Shown: piece after piece, positions 28,624 to 37,540 of the stretch
Layout: the number at the start of each line of letters is the position of its first letter
Position numbering within the stretch: position 1 is the stretch's first letter
Assembly (NCBI GenBank): GCA_000751555.1
Contig: CCEZ01000043.1
Coordinates: forward strand, 372,001 to 436,000
Direction: 5' to 3'
DNA from: Anaerosalibacter massiliensis
GTDB taxonomy: Bacteria > Bacillota > Clostridia > Tissierellales > Sporanaerobacteraceae
DNA: 64,000 nt
The notes under the pieces: model-generated
What the model saw: the letters and a program-made list of their open reading frames with translations, nothing else
Told to the model about the DNA's origin: nothing
The model's database searches: none
Made by a program: the position numbers and the translations under genes

Positions 28624-29163
28624 TTATTTATTTTCTAAATAATTTTTAGCTATTAACGCACCTATTATAGTCTTACTATCTACTATTTCTCCTTTTAGTA
28701 CTTTATCTATTAATGAATTAAGATCTAATTTAATAATTTCTATATACTCATCCTTTTCTGGTTCAGCCAATCCTTCTATTAGTTCAATAGCTAAAAATAA
28801 ATACATTTTTTCATCTGAAAAACCTGGTGAAGTATAAAACTCAGTTATATATTCTAGTTTTCCCGAAGAAAAACCAGTTTCTTCTTTTAACTCTCTTTCA
28901 GCTGTCTCCTTAGGTTCCTCTCCAATCTCTAATTTCCCAGCAGGTATTTCTAAAAGTTCTTTTTCTACTGCTTTTCTATATTGCTTTACAAGTATTATTT
29001 CCCCTTCTTTTGTTATAGGTACTATAGCTACTGCACCAGGATGTTCTACTATTTCACGTTTTGAATACTTTTTATCTGGTAATTCCACTGTATCTATTCT
29101 CAAATTAAGTATTTTACCTTCATATATCTTTTCTGTTTTCATAGTTTTTTCTTCAAAATTCAT
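28624..29163 (-). CDS. Nudix hydrolase, ADP-ribose pyrophosphatase type
   Basis: 179 aa with Nudix box GEEPKETAERELKEETGF and the upstream EIPAGKLE element typical of NudF/ADP-ribose pyrophosphatases. Start ATG is 9 nt after AAGGAGG and 1 nt after the DUF3866 stop. Probably hydrolyses ADP-ribose or related nucleotides. Confidence 0.9.
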   Translation of the reverse strand: MNFEEKTMKTEKIYEGKILNLRIDTVELPDKKYSKREIVEHPGAVAIVPITKEGEIILVKQYRKAVEKELLEIPAGKLEIGEEPKETAERELKEETGFSSGKLEYITEFYTSPGFSDEKMYLFLAIELIEGLAEPEKDEYIEIIKLDLNSLIDKVLKGEIVDSKTIIGALIAKNYLENK

Positions 29164-29164
29164 T

Positions 29165-30253
29165 TTAAGTTTCCTCCTTTTTTAAAAAATACTTATATAC
29201 AGCTCTACCTACAGCACCTAAAGTCATAAAAAACTCTCTATCTTCCTCAATACCTCTCCCCATAGTTTTTATATCTAAATCAAAATGGTTTAAAGCCTCT
29301 ACTATACCTTCTCCATTTTCATAATTTATTTCATATCTTTCTAATATTTTATTATCTGATAATTGTTTATTGATTAGGTTATTTTTAACTTCGTCTAATT
29401 TTGGAATAACTAATTTTCCTCCTGTATTACAGATTTCATCTAGTACTGTTAGAGTATGATGACTTATACCTCTATGTCTATCTCTTTTATCTTTAAAACT
29501 AATTCTTGGAACTATAAAAGGTATCCCTCCAAGATTATTTACTGCATCGACAATATAACCTTGTTCTATTCCACTAAACCCATATTTAGTGCCTGTTCCT
29601 ACAATTCCTGGTCCCATAGTTATTATAGTTATATCGCTTTCAATTGCCTCTTTAGAAGCTATTATTCCCGAATATATATTTATAGCTTCTATATCTCCTC
29701 CAAAAGCATTGCCTATAGTTATAGTCTTATTAATAATTCCTTTTTCTTTTAACTTCTTAACAGTATTACTAAATTGAATAGGTAATGCTCCAGCATCTGT
29801 CATTATATAATTTATTTTCAGAGAAGGATCGATCCATTTTAACATACTAGAGATAGGAGCTAACATGCTGTGTAAAGTCCCTACTATGAAAATATTGCCA
29901 TCTAAACTAGTAAATTTATTAAATGCATCATGATACGGACTATCCTCTTCCTCAACAGCTAAGCATTTGAGTTGTAATGGTGTATATCTTAATTTCATTA
30001 TATGACCTTTTCCATGTATACTTTGGAAAGTATTGCTATAATTATATATAACAAAATGGTATCCTCCTGTCCCTAGAGATAATGATACAGCTGTAGTATT
30101 TAGAACAACCTTATCCCCTATTTCAATCTTTCCAGTCATATCATTATAGTTTATAGCTTTTGATATATCACCCTCTATATCTATTTCAATCCAAGTTGTA
30201 GTTTTATCTTTTTTTAAAATATTATTTACAATTCCTATTTTGTAACCTATCAG
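29165..30253 (-). CDS. DUF3866 family protein with apparent CTG start
   Basis: Protein of unknown function, 362 aa if started at CTG (30251-30253). The first ATG would give 324 aa but cuts the family's N-terminal beta strand and KAINY...TG block, which is encoded in-frame upstream (GYKIGIVNNIL..., then KAINYNDMTGK). There is no ATG/GTG/TTG in that extension, but AGGAGG lies 7 nt before the CTG. Core motifs: LNTTAVSLSLGTGGYHFV and GIVGTGTKYG. It is co-oriented with the Nudix gene and an envelope glycosyltransferase cluster. Confidence 0.8.
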   Translation of the reverse strand: MIGYKIGIVNNILKKDKTTTWIEIDIEGDISKAINYNDMTGKIEIGDKVVLNTTAVSLSLGTGGYHFVIYNYSNTFQSIHGKGHIMKLRYTPLQLKCLAVEEEDSPYHDAFNKFTSLDGNIFIVGTLHSMLAPISSMLKWIDPSLKINYIMTDAGALPIQFSNTVKKLKEKGIINKTITIGNAFGGDIEAINIYSGIIASKEAIESDITIITMGPGIVGTGTKYGFSGIEQGYIVDAVNNLGGIPFIVPRISFKDKRDRHRGISHHTLTVLDEICNTGGKLVIPKLDEVKNNLINKQLSDNKILERYEINYENGEGIVEALNHFDLDIKTMGRGIEEDREFFMTLGAVGRAVYKYFLKKEET

Positions 30254-30266
30254 TTTGAAGACCTCC

Positions 30267-31088
30267 TTATCTACCTAATTTATCTAAAAATCTTAAAAAA
30301 CTGTTTTTTTCTATTATCTTAGAAAAAGAAATAAATTCTGCAATCATTTGAATTATAATTAAAATTAATAAATAAATTATTTTTACATTCATACTATGAG
30401 TAAATACACAATAAACTCCTAAAGTAAAACCCAATATATTAGAACCTATATCCCCCATCATACATTTGGCTTTCAAATCTATAGGCAAATATCTAATTAA
30501 TATACCAAAAAAAGAAAAAAGTATAAAATCAAAATAATTATTTCCAGAGGTTAATATTAAAATTACAGACATTATAATAAATACCTTTGATGCCCTTCCT
30601 GGACGTAAATCAAAAAGATTTATTAAATTAGTAAATAATGAAATTACTAAAATATTTAAAATTACTTCAATTATGGATTTAGAAATGTATAGAGATATTA
30701 AAACTGCTACAAGGAATCCAATACCTGCCTTAAGTCCTCCAGTTGTTAACCTACCTTTAAAAAAAGATTTAATATGCCCTTTAAGGCCTTTAACTTTTTC
30801 ATCTCCTATTAAATCATCTAATAAACCTATAAGCCCAATTAGTATAAATCCAACTAAATATAATAATATTTTAGTGATATCCCTTTTTAAATAAAACCCT
30901 ATTAAGATAACTGTAATAGTTTGAACTATAACAAATAATAATCCCATACTAGATGGTATTCTTTCTTTCCTATAGTTTAAGCATAAACAATTGCTATCGT
31001 TTAGCATATTGAAAATAAAAGGTGTACCTATAAAAGATATTATAGTACTCATTAATAAACTAATTATATTGATTATATATATATTCAT
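30267..31088 (-). CDS. MraY/WecA-like glycosyltransferase family 4 protein
   Basis: 273-aa polytopic protein (about 8-9 helices). Motifs LDDLIGDE and NLFDLRPGRA, and MMGDIGSN, mark the polyprenyl-phosphate sugar-phosphate transferase superfamily. It clusters with a family 2 glycosyltransferase, steB and steA, implying a lipid-linked saccharide for the cell envelope. Not the mur-operon mraY by context. Confidence 0.8.
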   Translation of the reverse strand: MNIYIINIISLLMSTIISFIGTPFIFNMLNDSNCLCLNYRKERIPSSMGLLFVIVQTITVILIGFYLKRDITKILLYLVGFILIGLIGLLDDLIGDEKVKGLKGHIKSFFKGRLTTGGLKAGIGFLVAVLISLYISKSIIEVILNILVISLFTNLINLFDLRPGRASKVFIIMSVILILTSGNNYFDFILFSFFGILIRYLPIDLKAKCMMGDIGSNILGFTLGVYCVFTHSMNVKIIYLLILIIIQMIAEFISFSKIIEKNSFLRFLDKLGR

Positions 31089-31092
31089 AAAT

Positions 31093-31770
31093 TCACCTTC
31101 TAAAAAAAAGTATTATAATAGTATTTAAAATATTAAAAAATTGTTTCCCTCTGTGTACAAAGTCCTTTAAACTTCTTCCTGTTTCCCTATGTCTCATATC
31201 TACTTCTACTTCCTTAATAGAATATCCTCCTCTTAGAGCACCTACTGTCATTGCTATTTCCACTCCAAATCTATCAGGAATATAGTTTATACTCTCAACT
31301 ACTTCTTTTTTATATACTCTTTGTCCAGATAAAGTAGTATCTATACTTTTTCCAGTATGAATATATACTCCTCTTTTTGCTAACCTTTTAACAAAGCCAA
31401 ATCCACCTTTTTTTAAAGGTTTTGGAAATTTTGCTACACTAAAATCTGCTTCATCGTTTAAAACAGGATAAATAAGCTTCTCGATTTCACTACTAGTCTT
31501 TCCTAAATCTCCATCAACTAAAACTAAATAATCATAATCTATTCTATTTACAGCTTCTTTTATAGCAAATCCTTTTCCTCTGTTTCTATTTAACTTAATT
31601 AAATCTATACCCATATTTTCAACAATAGTTGAAGTATTATCCATAGAACCATCATCTACTACAACCAAGTTATTTATTAAATTAACTTTTTTTAAATCTT
31701 CTATTGTTTCTTTTATTGTATCCTCTTCATTATAAGCTGGAATTATTGCAACTATCTTTCTTTTCACCAT
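31093..31770 (-). CDS. Glycosyltransferase family 2
   Basis: 225 aa, DPM/dolichyl-phosphate-like fold: IIPAYNEEDTI, VVDDGSMDNT (nucleotide-sugar Asp) and LVDGDLG (DXD-type). No transmembrane tail. Start chosen at MVKRK because AGGAGAG is 5 nt upstream, giving an 11-nt gap from steB. Probably transfers sugar to polyprenyl phosphate made or used by the adjacent MraY-like enzyme (inference). Confidence 0.87.
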   Translation of the reverse strand: MVKRKIVAIIPAYNEEDTIKETIEDLKKVNLINNLVVVDDGSMDNTSTIVENMGIDLIKLNRNRGKGFAIKEAVNRIDYDYLVLVDGDLGKTSSEIEKLIYPVLNDEADFSVAKFPKPLKKGGFGFVKRLAKRGVYIHTGKSIDTTLSGQRVYKKEVVESINYIPDRFGVEIAMTVGALRGGYSIKEVEVDMRHRETGRSLKDFVHRGKQFFNILNTIIILFFRR

Positions 31771-31780
31771 AAAATCTCTC

Positions 31781-32668
31781 CTATTCTGAAATAGCATCAC
31801 TAGGATCTGGAAGCAAAGATTCAGCACTAGGTTTTATACCATAATTACCAGGTCTTCCTTCCATAGACATAACTAAAGCTACTTTTCCCATTATTGAATC
31901 TATATTATCTACAGTAGATATTCTAGAATCTTTATATTCCTCCATATATGAATTTTTTACTTTAGTTTTTTCAATACCTATAATAGGTAAGTCCAATTTT
32001 TTTACAGTATCTATAATGTTTTTATCAAGTATATTTATTCTATCTACATCTTTACTATCACTGCCACCTGCTATAATTATATAATCAACTGATTCATCTA
32101 TATTCCCTATTATATTTATTAGACCATATTCTTTAAAATATTTGATAATTTCATTTTCTTCATCTGAGGCAATAGCAGTTGATAAATCAATTGTAGCTTT
32201 TCCAACTATATTATCCTCTAATTCTTCCTTTTTCACACCATTTTTCAAATAGATTTCATTTAAAATATCTTGATTTAGAAATTTATCTTTTATTGTTGTT
32301 ATATTCACAACATCAGCTCCTGACATTTCTAAAACTTTTCCCACACCTGAATATATATACTCATCATTTGTCTCAATTATTGCTACTTTCATACCTGATA
32401 ATCTATTCTTAATAACTTCGGGGTATAAGGTTTCATTAAACTTTTCATATTGTGAGTTTTGCATTTTTAAATCCTCTATATCTTTTTTTAAATTAATATT
32501 CTCTCCTCGTAAATAATCAAATTTTTCCTCTAGTTTTGATGCTATATCTTCTTTCTGTTCTACTAAAAAATTTTGAGCATCTAAAGTAAATCCAATATAA
32601 ATTCCAATAGCTAAAGCTAAAAATATTGATACAATTGATATTACATAGAATTTCATATTTGGTATCAA
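31781..32668 (-). CDS. steB: SteB/MctB-like membrane-anchored coiled-coil protein
   Basis: 295 aa: one N-terminal transmembrane helix (about 7-24), a coiled coil (about 30-75) and a C-terminal Rossmann-like domain ending in GNYGIKPSAESLLP. This matches the DUF3186 (MctB/SteB) architecture. In Corynebacteria SteB partners SteA at the divisome. TTG start 7 nt after AAGGAG. Downstream of steA by 11 nt. Confidence 0.78.
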   Translation of the reverse strand: MIPNMKFYVISIVSIFLALAIGIYIGFTLDAQNFLVEQKEDIASKLEEKFDYLRGENINLKKDIEDLKMQNSQYEKFNETLYPEVIKNRLSGMKVAIIETNDEYIYSGVGKVLEMSGADVVNITTIKDKFLNQDILNEIYLKNGVKKEELEDNIVGKATIDLSTAIASDEENEIIKYFKEYGLINIIGNIDESVDYIIIAGGSDSKDVDRINILDKNIIDTVKKLDLPIIGIEKTKVKNSYMEEYKDSRISTVDNIDSIMGKVALVMSMEGRPGNYGIKPSAESLLPDPSDAISE

Positions 32669-32679
32669 AATATCACTCC

Positions 32680-33801
32680 TTACATTCCAAACATTATCTT
32701 AAGTCTAATTTTTATAAGTTGCATTAGTTCCTTCATAGGAGGAAACATCATTGTAATTACTATTATAGGAATTAAAGCTGCAAGGCCTAGTCCAATAATA
32801 TATTTTAATTTAAAATGACTTCTGTATAATTTGTTTACCCCCTTTGCATCAACTAATTTGGAGCCAACCTTCAATCTAACTAAAAAAGTGCTAGCCATTC
32901 CACTTCTACCTTTTTCTAAGAAGTCAATCATATTATTGTGAGTTCCCACTGCCACAATTAAATCTGCATTATTTGAGTAGGCAAGAAGCAATGCAATATC
33001 TTCACTTGTACCAGGCGATGGAAAAACAACAGCTTCTAAACCAAGTTCTTTTACTCTCTCGAGTCCCGGAGCTTTTCCATTAGTGTATGCATGAACTACT
33101 ATTTCCTTACTTTCCTTCAAGCATCTATCACTAACACTATCCATATCTCCTACAACTATATCAGGAGTATAACCAGACTCTAATAATGCATCCCCACCTC
33201 CATCAACACCTATTAATATTGGGTGAACCTCATTTATATATGCCTGGATAGCTTGCAAATCTCTTTTATAATCTCTTCCTCTTACAACTATTAATGCATG
33301 TCTTCCATTTATTTTTGTTTTAATATCTGGTATTGGAACTTTGCCTGTTACAAGTCCTTTCTCTCTCTTTGCATATTCTAATGTATTTTCAATAAATAAA
33401 TCTAGTTCTTTTTCTAGATTTTCATACCCTATACTTAGCAGTTTTTCAATTTTTCCATCGTCTAATAATTGACAAACTCCAATAGGATTTCCATCTAAAA
33501 ATAATTTATTGTCTTTTATTTCAATTGTTTCACCTTCTCTTACTAAATCAAATACTTCAGTACCTATTGATTCAAATATAGGTATTCCTGCTTCTAACAA
33601 TATCGAAGGACCTCTATTAGGATATCTTCCACTAATAGTTTCATCCGTATTGATTACACATTTAATCCTTTTTTCAACTAAAGATGCAGCTGCTATTTCG
33701 TCTAAGTCTTTATGACAAATCATAGCTATATCTCCTGGTTTCAGTCGTTTTGTCATATTTTTAGTTTGTTTGTCCTTTTTTACTTTTCCTTTAATATACA
33801 T
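32680..33801 (-). CDS. steA: SteA-like cytokinetic ring protein
   Basis: 373 aa: a thiamin-pyrophosphokinase-like fold (VGVDGGGDALLESGY, VVGDMDSVSD) plus a C-terminal transmembrane helix (about 340-360). This is the SteA layout. It was the original downstream neighbour of spo0A before insertion of the mobile element. ATG after ATGGAGG. Confidence 0.82.
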   Translation of the reverse strand: MYIKGKVKKDKQTKNMTKRLKPGDIAMICHKDLDEIAAASLVEKRIKCVINTDETISGRYPNRGPSILLEAGIPIFESIGTEVFDLVREGETIEIKDNKLFLDGNPIGVCQLLDDGKIEKLLSIGYENLEKELDLFIENTLEYAKREKGLVTGKVPIPDIKTKINGRHALIVVRGRDYKRDLQAIQAYINEVHPILIGVDGGGDALLESGYTPDIVVGDMDSVSDRCLKESKEIVVHAYTNGKAPGLERVKELGLEAVVFPSPGTSEDIALLLAYSNNADLIVAVGTHNNMIDFLEKGRSGMASTFLVRLKVGSKLVDAKGVNKLYRSHFKLKYIIGLGLAALIPIIVITMMFPPMKELMQLIKIRLKIMFGM

Positions 33802-33818
33802 AATAATCCTCCATATCT

Positions 33819-33846
33819 ATTATACATATAATAGTGGCTTAAGCAA
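33819..33846 (-). promoter_or_regulatory. Sigma-A-like promoter of steA
   Basis: Minus-strand TTGCTT, 16-bp spacer, TATAAT, about 18 nt before the steA start. The cluster therefore does not depend on spo0A read-through. Confidence 0.65.
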
Positions 33847-34042
33847 TACTTACTATAGCACTTGGTAATATATCCATGACTCTTCAATTTATTATAGCAT
33901 AATATTGAATTTTATAAAATTTTTTTAATTTACTTCTTACTAAAGACTCATAAACTTTTATTTTTTTAATACTTTAGTTATATTTTTTTATTTTATTATC
34001 AATTATGATAAAATTATTTATGATAATATTAGATATAATAAT
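33847..34042. other. Gap between the spo0A terminator and the steA promoter
   Basis: Very AT-rich; no ORF with a ribosome-binding site, and nothing structured that I can support. Confidence 0.5.
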
Positions 34043-34082
34043 AGTGACCCATTGTCTAATTTTAATTAAACAAAAGGTCACT
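34043..34082 (-). terminator. Original chromosomal spo0A terminator, now stranded
   Basis: AGTGACC/GGTCACT hairpin with an A/T-rich loop. It is now separated from spo0A by ~17 kb of inserted DNA and lies just beyond the attL repeat. The element carries a look-alike next to spo0A (see 50973-51026). Confidence 0.75.
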
Positions 34083-34149
34083 GTTTATAGACACAATTTA
34101 TAGTTTACAGGTATTAAATATAACTATAAGATCGCTCTATCCTGTCTAA

Positions 34150-34217
34150 GCTTCACTTTTCATCATTTCTTGTTCTAGTCTTAATTTATCTGCAACCATT
34201 GCTATGAATTCACTATT
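34150..34217 (-). repeat. attL: distal copy of the 68-bp core
   Basis: Identical to 51108-51175 over 68 bp. The flank outside the repeat reads GCT TAG, i.e. the original last Ala codon and stop of spo0A, so this copy joins element DNA to the displaced chromosomal spo0A tail. Confidence 0.95.
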
Positions 34218-34428
34218 TGTATAAAGTGGTAAAAATGGAATATAGCAATATACACATTTAACTCTTTTATTTAGTTATATTTATCTAATATTCATAGGTT
34301 TTTATAATAAATATTTATAGATTTTCTAGTACCTACCTATTATATATATAATATAGCTTTTATAAATAAGAGTCAAGTATATTATTTATACCACATATCA
34401 ATTATGACAAAGTCAATTAAGATTTTAA
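34218..34428. other. AT-rich element end next to attL
   Basis: No ORF with a ribosome-binding site. The run contains several short TA-rich palindromes and could hold integrase arm sites; I cannot define them from one copy. Confidence 0.35.
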
Positions 34429-35769
34429 TTACAACCCAACAACTTTAATTTCTCTTTCAACAAAAACGGTCTCATCTTCGACTAATGTTGCTTTCAAATT
34501 AAATCTACCAAACTTATAATTATTATTAGGTTTTATTTTACAACTCTTACCATCTTGTGATGCTATAGTTGCCAATGAAGTATCATCTATTTCAAACTTG
34601 ACATCTTTGTCCACTTCTTCATCATTGTTAAATACTGTTGCAGTATAGGTAGATTCAAAACCCACCATTATTTTGTCATAACCGTTTATGGTTATTGAAT
34701 AGTTATATGTTGGTTCTTCTGGTTTTGGTTCTATTGGTGTTTCTGGTTCTGGTCTTGGGTCTATTGGCGACAATACCCTAATCTCTTTTTCAATAGCTTC
34801 ACCACTATCAATATTGGTTGCGATAATCCTTATAAGACCACGTTCCCTATTTATTGCACCCAATGTAATACTATTATTTGTTTTACCTTCTATCGTTACC
34901 GCTTTAATTGAATCCCAATAATATTCACCAGTTTTCTTATTTTTATATCTTTGTAATAAGCTAAATTCAAATTGAGATTGAACTTCATCACCATTTGAAT
35001 CACATACTGTATAGGTGTTTTGTTCATTCCAAAACAATAAAACCTCACCTTCAATTGAATATGTGTTTGTTGGTTGCTCTGGTTCTTGTGGCTCTTCTGG
35101 TTCTTGTGGCTCTTCTGGTGCTGTAGGTTCATCTTCAACAACATCAAATGGTAAAATTGGTTCTATATTGCCTTCTAATATATCTATTTCATCCTTATAT
35201 CTATTTGCAATTTCATTCTCTATATCATCATTACTATTATTTATTAATGTTTGCTTACAATGCAATATAACAAGTCCATCTTTTGCATAATCTATTCCTT
35301 CTATATTCCATTTTTGCCCCCATTTAATAAAACAATCTTTTTTCTTTATTTGCCTTGTAATTTCCGTATAAGGTAAAGTTACAGTTATATTATCAGCCGA
35401 CAAACTAAATACATCTTCTTGTTCAATAGAAAACTTATCACCTTCTACAAATGCATAAAATAAATATAGGCTCTTATCAATTATAAATTTAATAGTAAAA
35501 TTACATCTTCTTATTATACTTTTGTAATAGCTACCGTATTTCTTACAATTTACTTCTGGCAACACAATAAAAAAGAGGTCATTATATTCTACATAATCAC
35601 CCCTTGAAATTTTACTATTTGTTATTATTCTTTTATCGTCAAAAATTCTTTCTTGCTTTGTATTTTGTATTATTGCTTTTGTTAGCTTATTATTTATCTT
35701 TACATCTTCCCCTATTTCTTTAATTATAAAATCTATATCATTATTCAAATTTATATTAAAAATATCCAT
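34429..35769 (-). CDS. Head-completion (stopper)-like protein fused to Ig-like domains
   Basis: 446 aa. Residues ~1-130 look like a small phage head-closure/stopper protein (MDIFNINLNNDIDFI..., RGDYVEYND, RRCNFTIKF). After residue ~210 comes a proline/glutamate-rich linker (EEPQEPEEPQEPEQP), then Ig-like beta modules (about 238-345 and 362-445) separated by a second Pro/Glu linker (PRPEPETPIEPKPEEP). The combination suggests a capsid-neck protein with surface-exposed decoration. Last gene of the element before attL. Confidence 0.5.
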   Translation of the reverse strand: MDIFNINLNNDIDFIIKEIGEDVKINNKLTKAIIQNTKQERIFDDKRIITNSKISRGDYVEYNDLFFIVLPEVNCKKYGSYYKSIIRRCNFTIKFIIDKSLYLFYAFVEGDKFSIEQEDVFSLSADNITVTLPYTEITRQIKKKDCFIKWGQKWNIEGIDYAKDGLVILHCKQTLINNSNDDIENEIANRYKDEIDILEGNIEPILPFDVVEDEPTAPEEPQEPEEPQEPEQPTNTYSIEGEVLLFWNEQNTYTVCDSNGDEVQSQFEFSLLQRYKNKKTGEYYWDSIKAVTIEGKTNNSITLGAINRERGLIRIIATNIDSGEAIEKEIRVLSPIDPRPEPETPIEPKPEEPTYNYSITINGYDKIMVGFESTYTATVFNNDEEVDKDVKFEIDDTSLATIASQDGKSCKIKPNNNYKFGRFNLKATLVEDETVFVEREIKVVGL

Positions 35770-36411
35770 TAAATCACATCCTTTTTTTAGTGTTCTCTGT
35801 AGAGAGGCGTTTTAAGAGGTTATAATTTATCCATAGACCAATTATATGTCTTGAATTTTTAAATTGATTCTGTGGTGTTCTGTGGTGAATAATATTATTT
35901 GTACCCCTAGCAAATGGCTATTTCAAGCCGTTTACAAGGGTTTTATTGATGTTGAGATGTTACCCTCTACAAATGGCATGGTTGACACGTTTGTAAGGGG
36001 TAGTTATTTACAAGCATATACCACTACCCCTATTTTGGCTTGTTTATGTACTTTATTTACGAAGTTTAGTTCGATAATAAAATCATCAAAATAAACCATA
36101 TCCTTCTGAGGGATAAGACCGTTATCATTTTCAGTGATAGCACTTGTATATTATTTTTTGTTCTTGAGATAGCCATGTGTATATATTTATAAAATATTAT
36201 AAAAATATTTCAGTAGTACTAGAATAGATTTATAAAATCTTATAAAAATATGGACTGATAAATAATATAGATAAATATATAAATAATATAGATAAAGTAC
36301 TATCACACTCATTAAAAAACAATGAGATGTGAATGTTGTTTTTTTTTGTTCTGTTCTTTGAGAACATTACATTACAAGATGTAAGTAACGAGGGAATAAT
36401 ATCCCCCGCTT
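35770..36411. other. Gene-free stretch with nested hairpins
   Basis: No credible CDS. It holds three hairpin-forming segments at 35903-36031 (described separately), a tandem ~17-bp AT repeat near 36257-36300, and a palindrome TGTTCT-TTG-AGAACA near 36352-36366 close to a T-run. Confidence 0.5.
35903..36031 (+). ncRNA. Candidate structured RNA with alternative hairpins
   Basis: Hairpin A (35903-35941) and hairpin B (35961-36002) are similar to each other, each pairing a CCC-rich arm with an AAATGGC-type arm. Mismatches between arms are G-U wobbles if read on the plus strand but A-C mismatches on the minus strand. Hairpin C (35996-36031, AGGGGTAGT/ACTACCCCT) shares seven bases with B, so B and C exclude each other as in a switch. 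No family recognised and no clear promoter. Confidence 0.35.
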
Positions 36412-36762
36412 TTATTCAGTAAATAAATAGCCTATAGTAGCCCCTCCATCTTCTCCAAAATCATTATCATCTGCCATCATTCTTATTTTTCTATTGAGAT
36501 AGTCTATTCTTTGCATAATATTAGTATGAAAATGTGTTATGCTTATATCATCTGTTTTGTAGTTTTTCATCGTTTGGGGATTGTTTGCAATTGATTCCAG
36601 AATAGATACTGCTGTTTTATATATAGCTTTTAAATTAGATTTTGATTCAGCGTTATATGTGTCACTCCATTCTAAACCATTTTCTTTTAATTTTACTTCT
36701 CTTTCATCATCTTCTATATTTATATCTTTTATTTCCATTTCTAACCTTTGCATATTTGTCAT
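36412..36762 (-). CDS. Head-tail connector/adaptor-like phage protein
   Basis: 116 aa, helical: ENGLEWSDTYNAES then AIYKTAVSILESIANNP and a C-terminal coiled helix ending in RKIRMMADD. The pattern resembles gp6/gp15-type adaptor proteins that dock on the portal. AAAGGAATG precedes ATG. Next to the stopper-like gene, supporting a neck role. Confidence 0.55.
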   Translation of the reverse strand: MTNMQRLEMEIKDINIEDDEREVKLKENGLEWSDTYNAESKSNLKAIYKTAVSILESIANNPQTMKNYKTDDISITHFHTNIMQRIDYLNRKIRMMADDNDFGEDGGATIGYLFTE

Positions 36763-37006
36763 TATTAATCATTCCTTTCCGATTTTTTATTATCAATAAA
36801 AAACAATCCAATAGATGTGTTGGATTGCAAAATAATTTTCATTTTAATTGTAAAATTTCCCGTAATTTCTGTACCCACTTCTCCTATTGTATGCAAACAA
36901 TAACATACAATCAAACATTAATAATTAGGCACTTAGGACTCCATATGACACCGCCAAACATAAAAATAACCTACAGTATATTGTAGGTTATTATAAACTA
37001 TATTCT

Positions 37007-37501
37007 TTAATCCGACACTTCTTCAAGGAAATACGTTTCATGCGATTCTTGAGTCATCTTCGATGATAAATCCATATACTCCCAACACTTTCCTGCTTTT
37101 TTATGACCTTCACTAAACCCATCTGCATCTTCTGCCTCATAAGATTCAATCATCTGATTTATACCTTTAGAAAATATCTCTAAGCCATCTATAAATAATC
37201 CGTGCGACTCCTCGTATATATCTGGAACTTCTGTTTTATATGCTTCATCAATTAGTTTATCTATATCCTTGTAACATTCTTTCATAACGTCTACTTCATA
37301 ATCACTATCTATAATTTCATTCGCTATATCATTAAACTTCCCTGCATTACTATTAAATCCACCTACGTATTTGTTGTAATTTATTCCATTAGTTTCTACA
37401 ACTTCAAAACTCTGGTTTTCACTAATATTACACCCTGTTAAAACACCAATTATCCCTCCTAATAGTAATAGTAAAATCAATCTCTTGCTAACCTTTTCCA
37501 T
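37007..37501 (-). CDS. Element-encoded lipoprotein
   Basis: 164 aa with a lipoprotein signal peptide: basic start MEKVSKR, hydrophobic leucine run, lipobox LTGC near residue 24. The mature part is acidic and helical. Start chosen at MEKVSK 4 nt after GGAGGGG. It follows a strong terminator, so it has its own promoter. Lipoproteins of this kind in Gram-positive prophages often block DNA entry of other phages (superinfection exclusion); that role is inference. Confidence 0.6.
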   Translation of the reverse strand: MEKVSKRLILLLLLGGIIGVLTGCNISENQSFEVVETNGINYNKYVGGFNSNAGKFNDIANEIIDSDYEVDVMKECYKDIDKLIDEAYKTEVPDIYEESHGLFIDGLEIFSKGINQMIESYEAEDADGFSEGHKKAGKCWEYMDLSSKMTQESHETYFLEEVSD

Positions 37502-37540
37502 AATACCCCTCCTTTTATTATATTGTACCATAAAATCCAA

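Noticed and set aside
34150-34217. Second, truncated spo0A gene
   Set aside because: It is only the 68-bp att repeat with the displaced last codon and stop; there is no upstream coding sequence.
35864-36094. Plus-strand 76-aa ORF
   Set aside because: No site before the start and no protein-like pattern; the region is better explained by hairpins.
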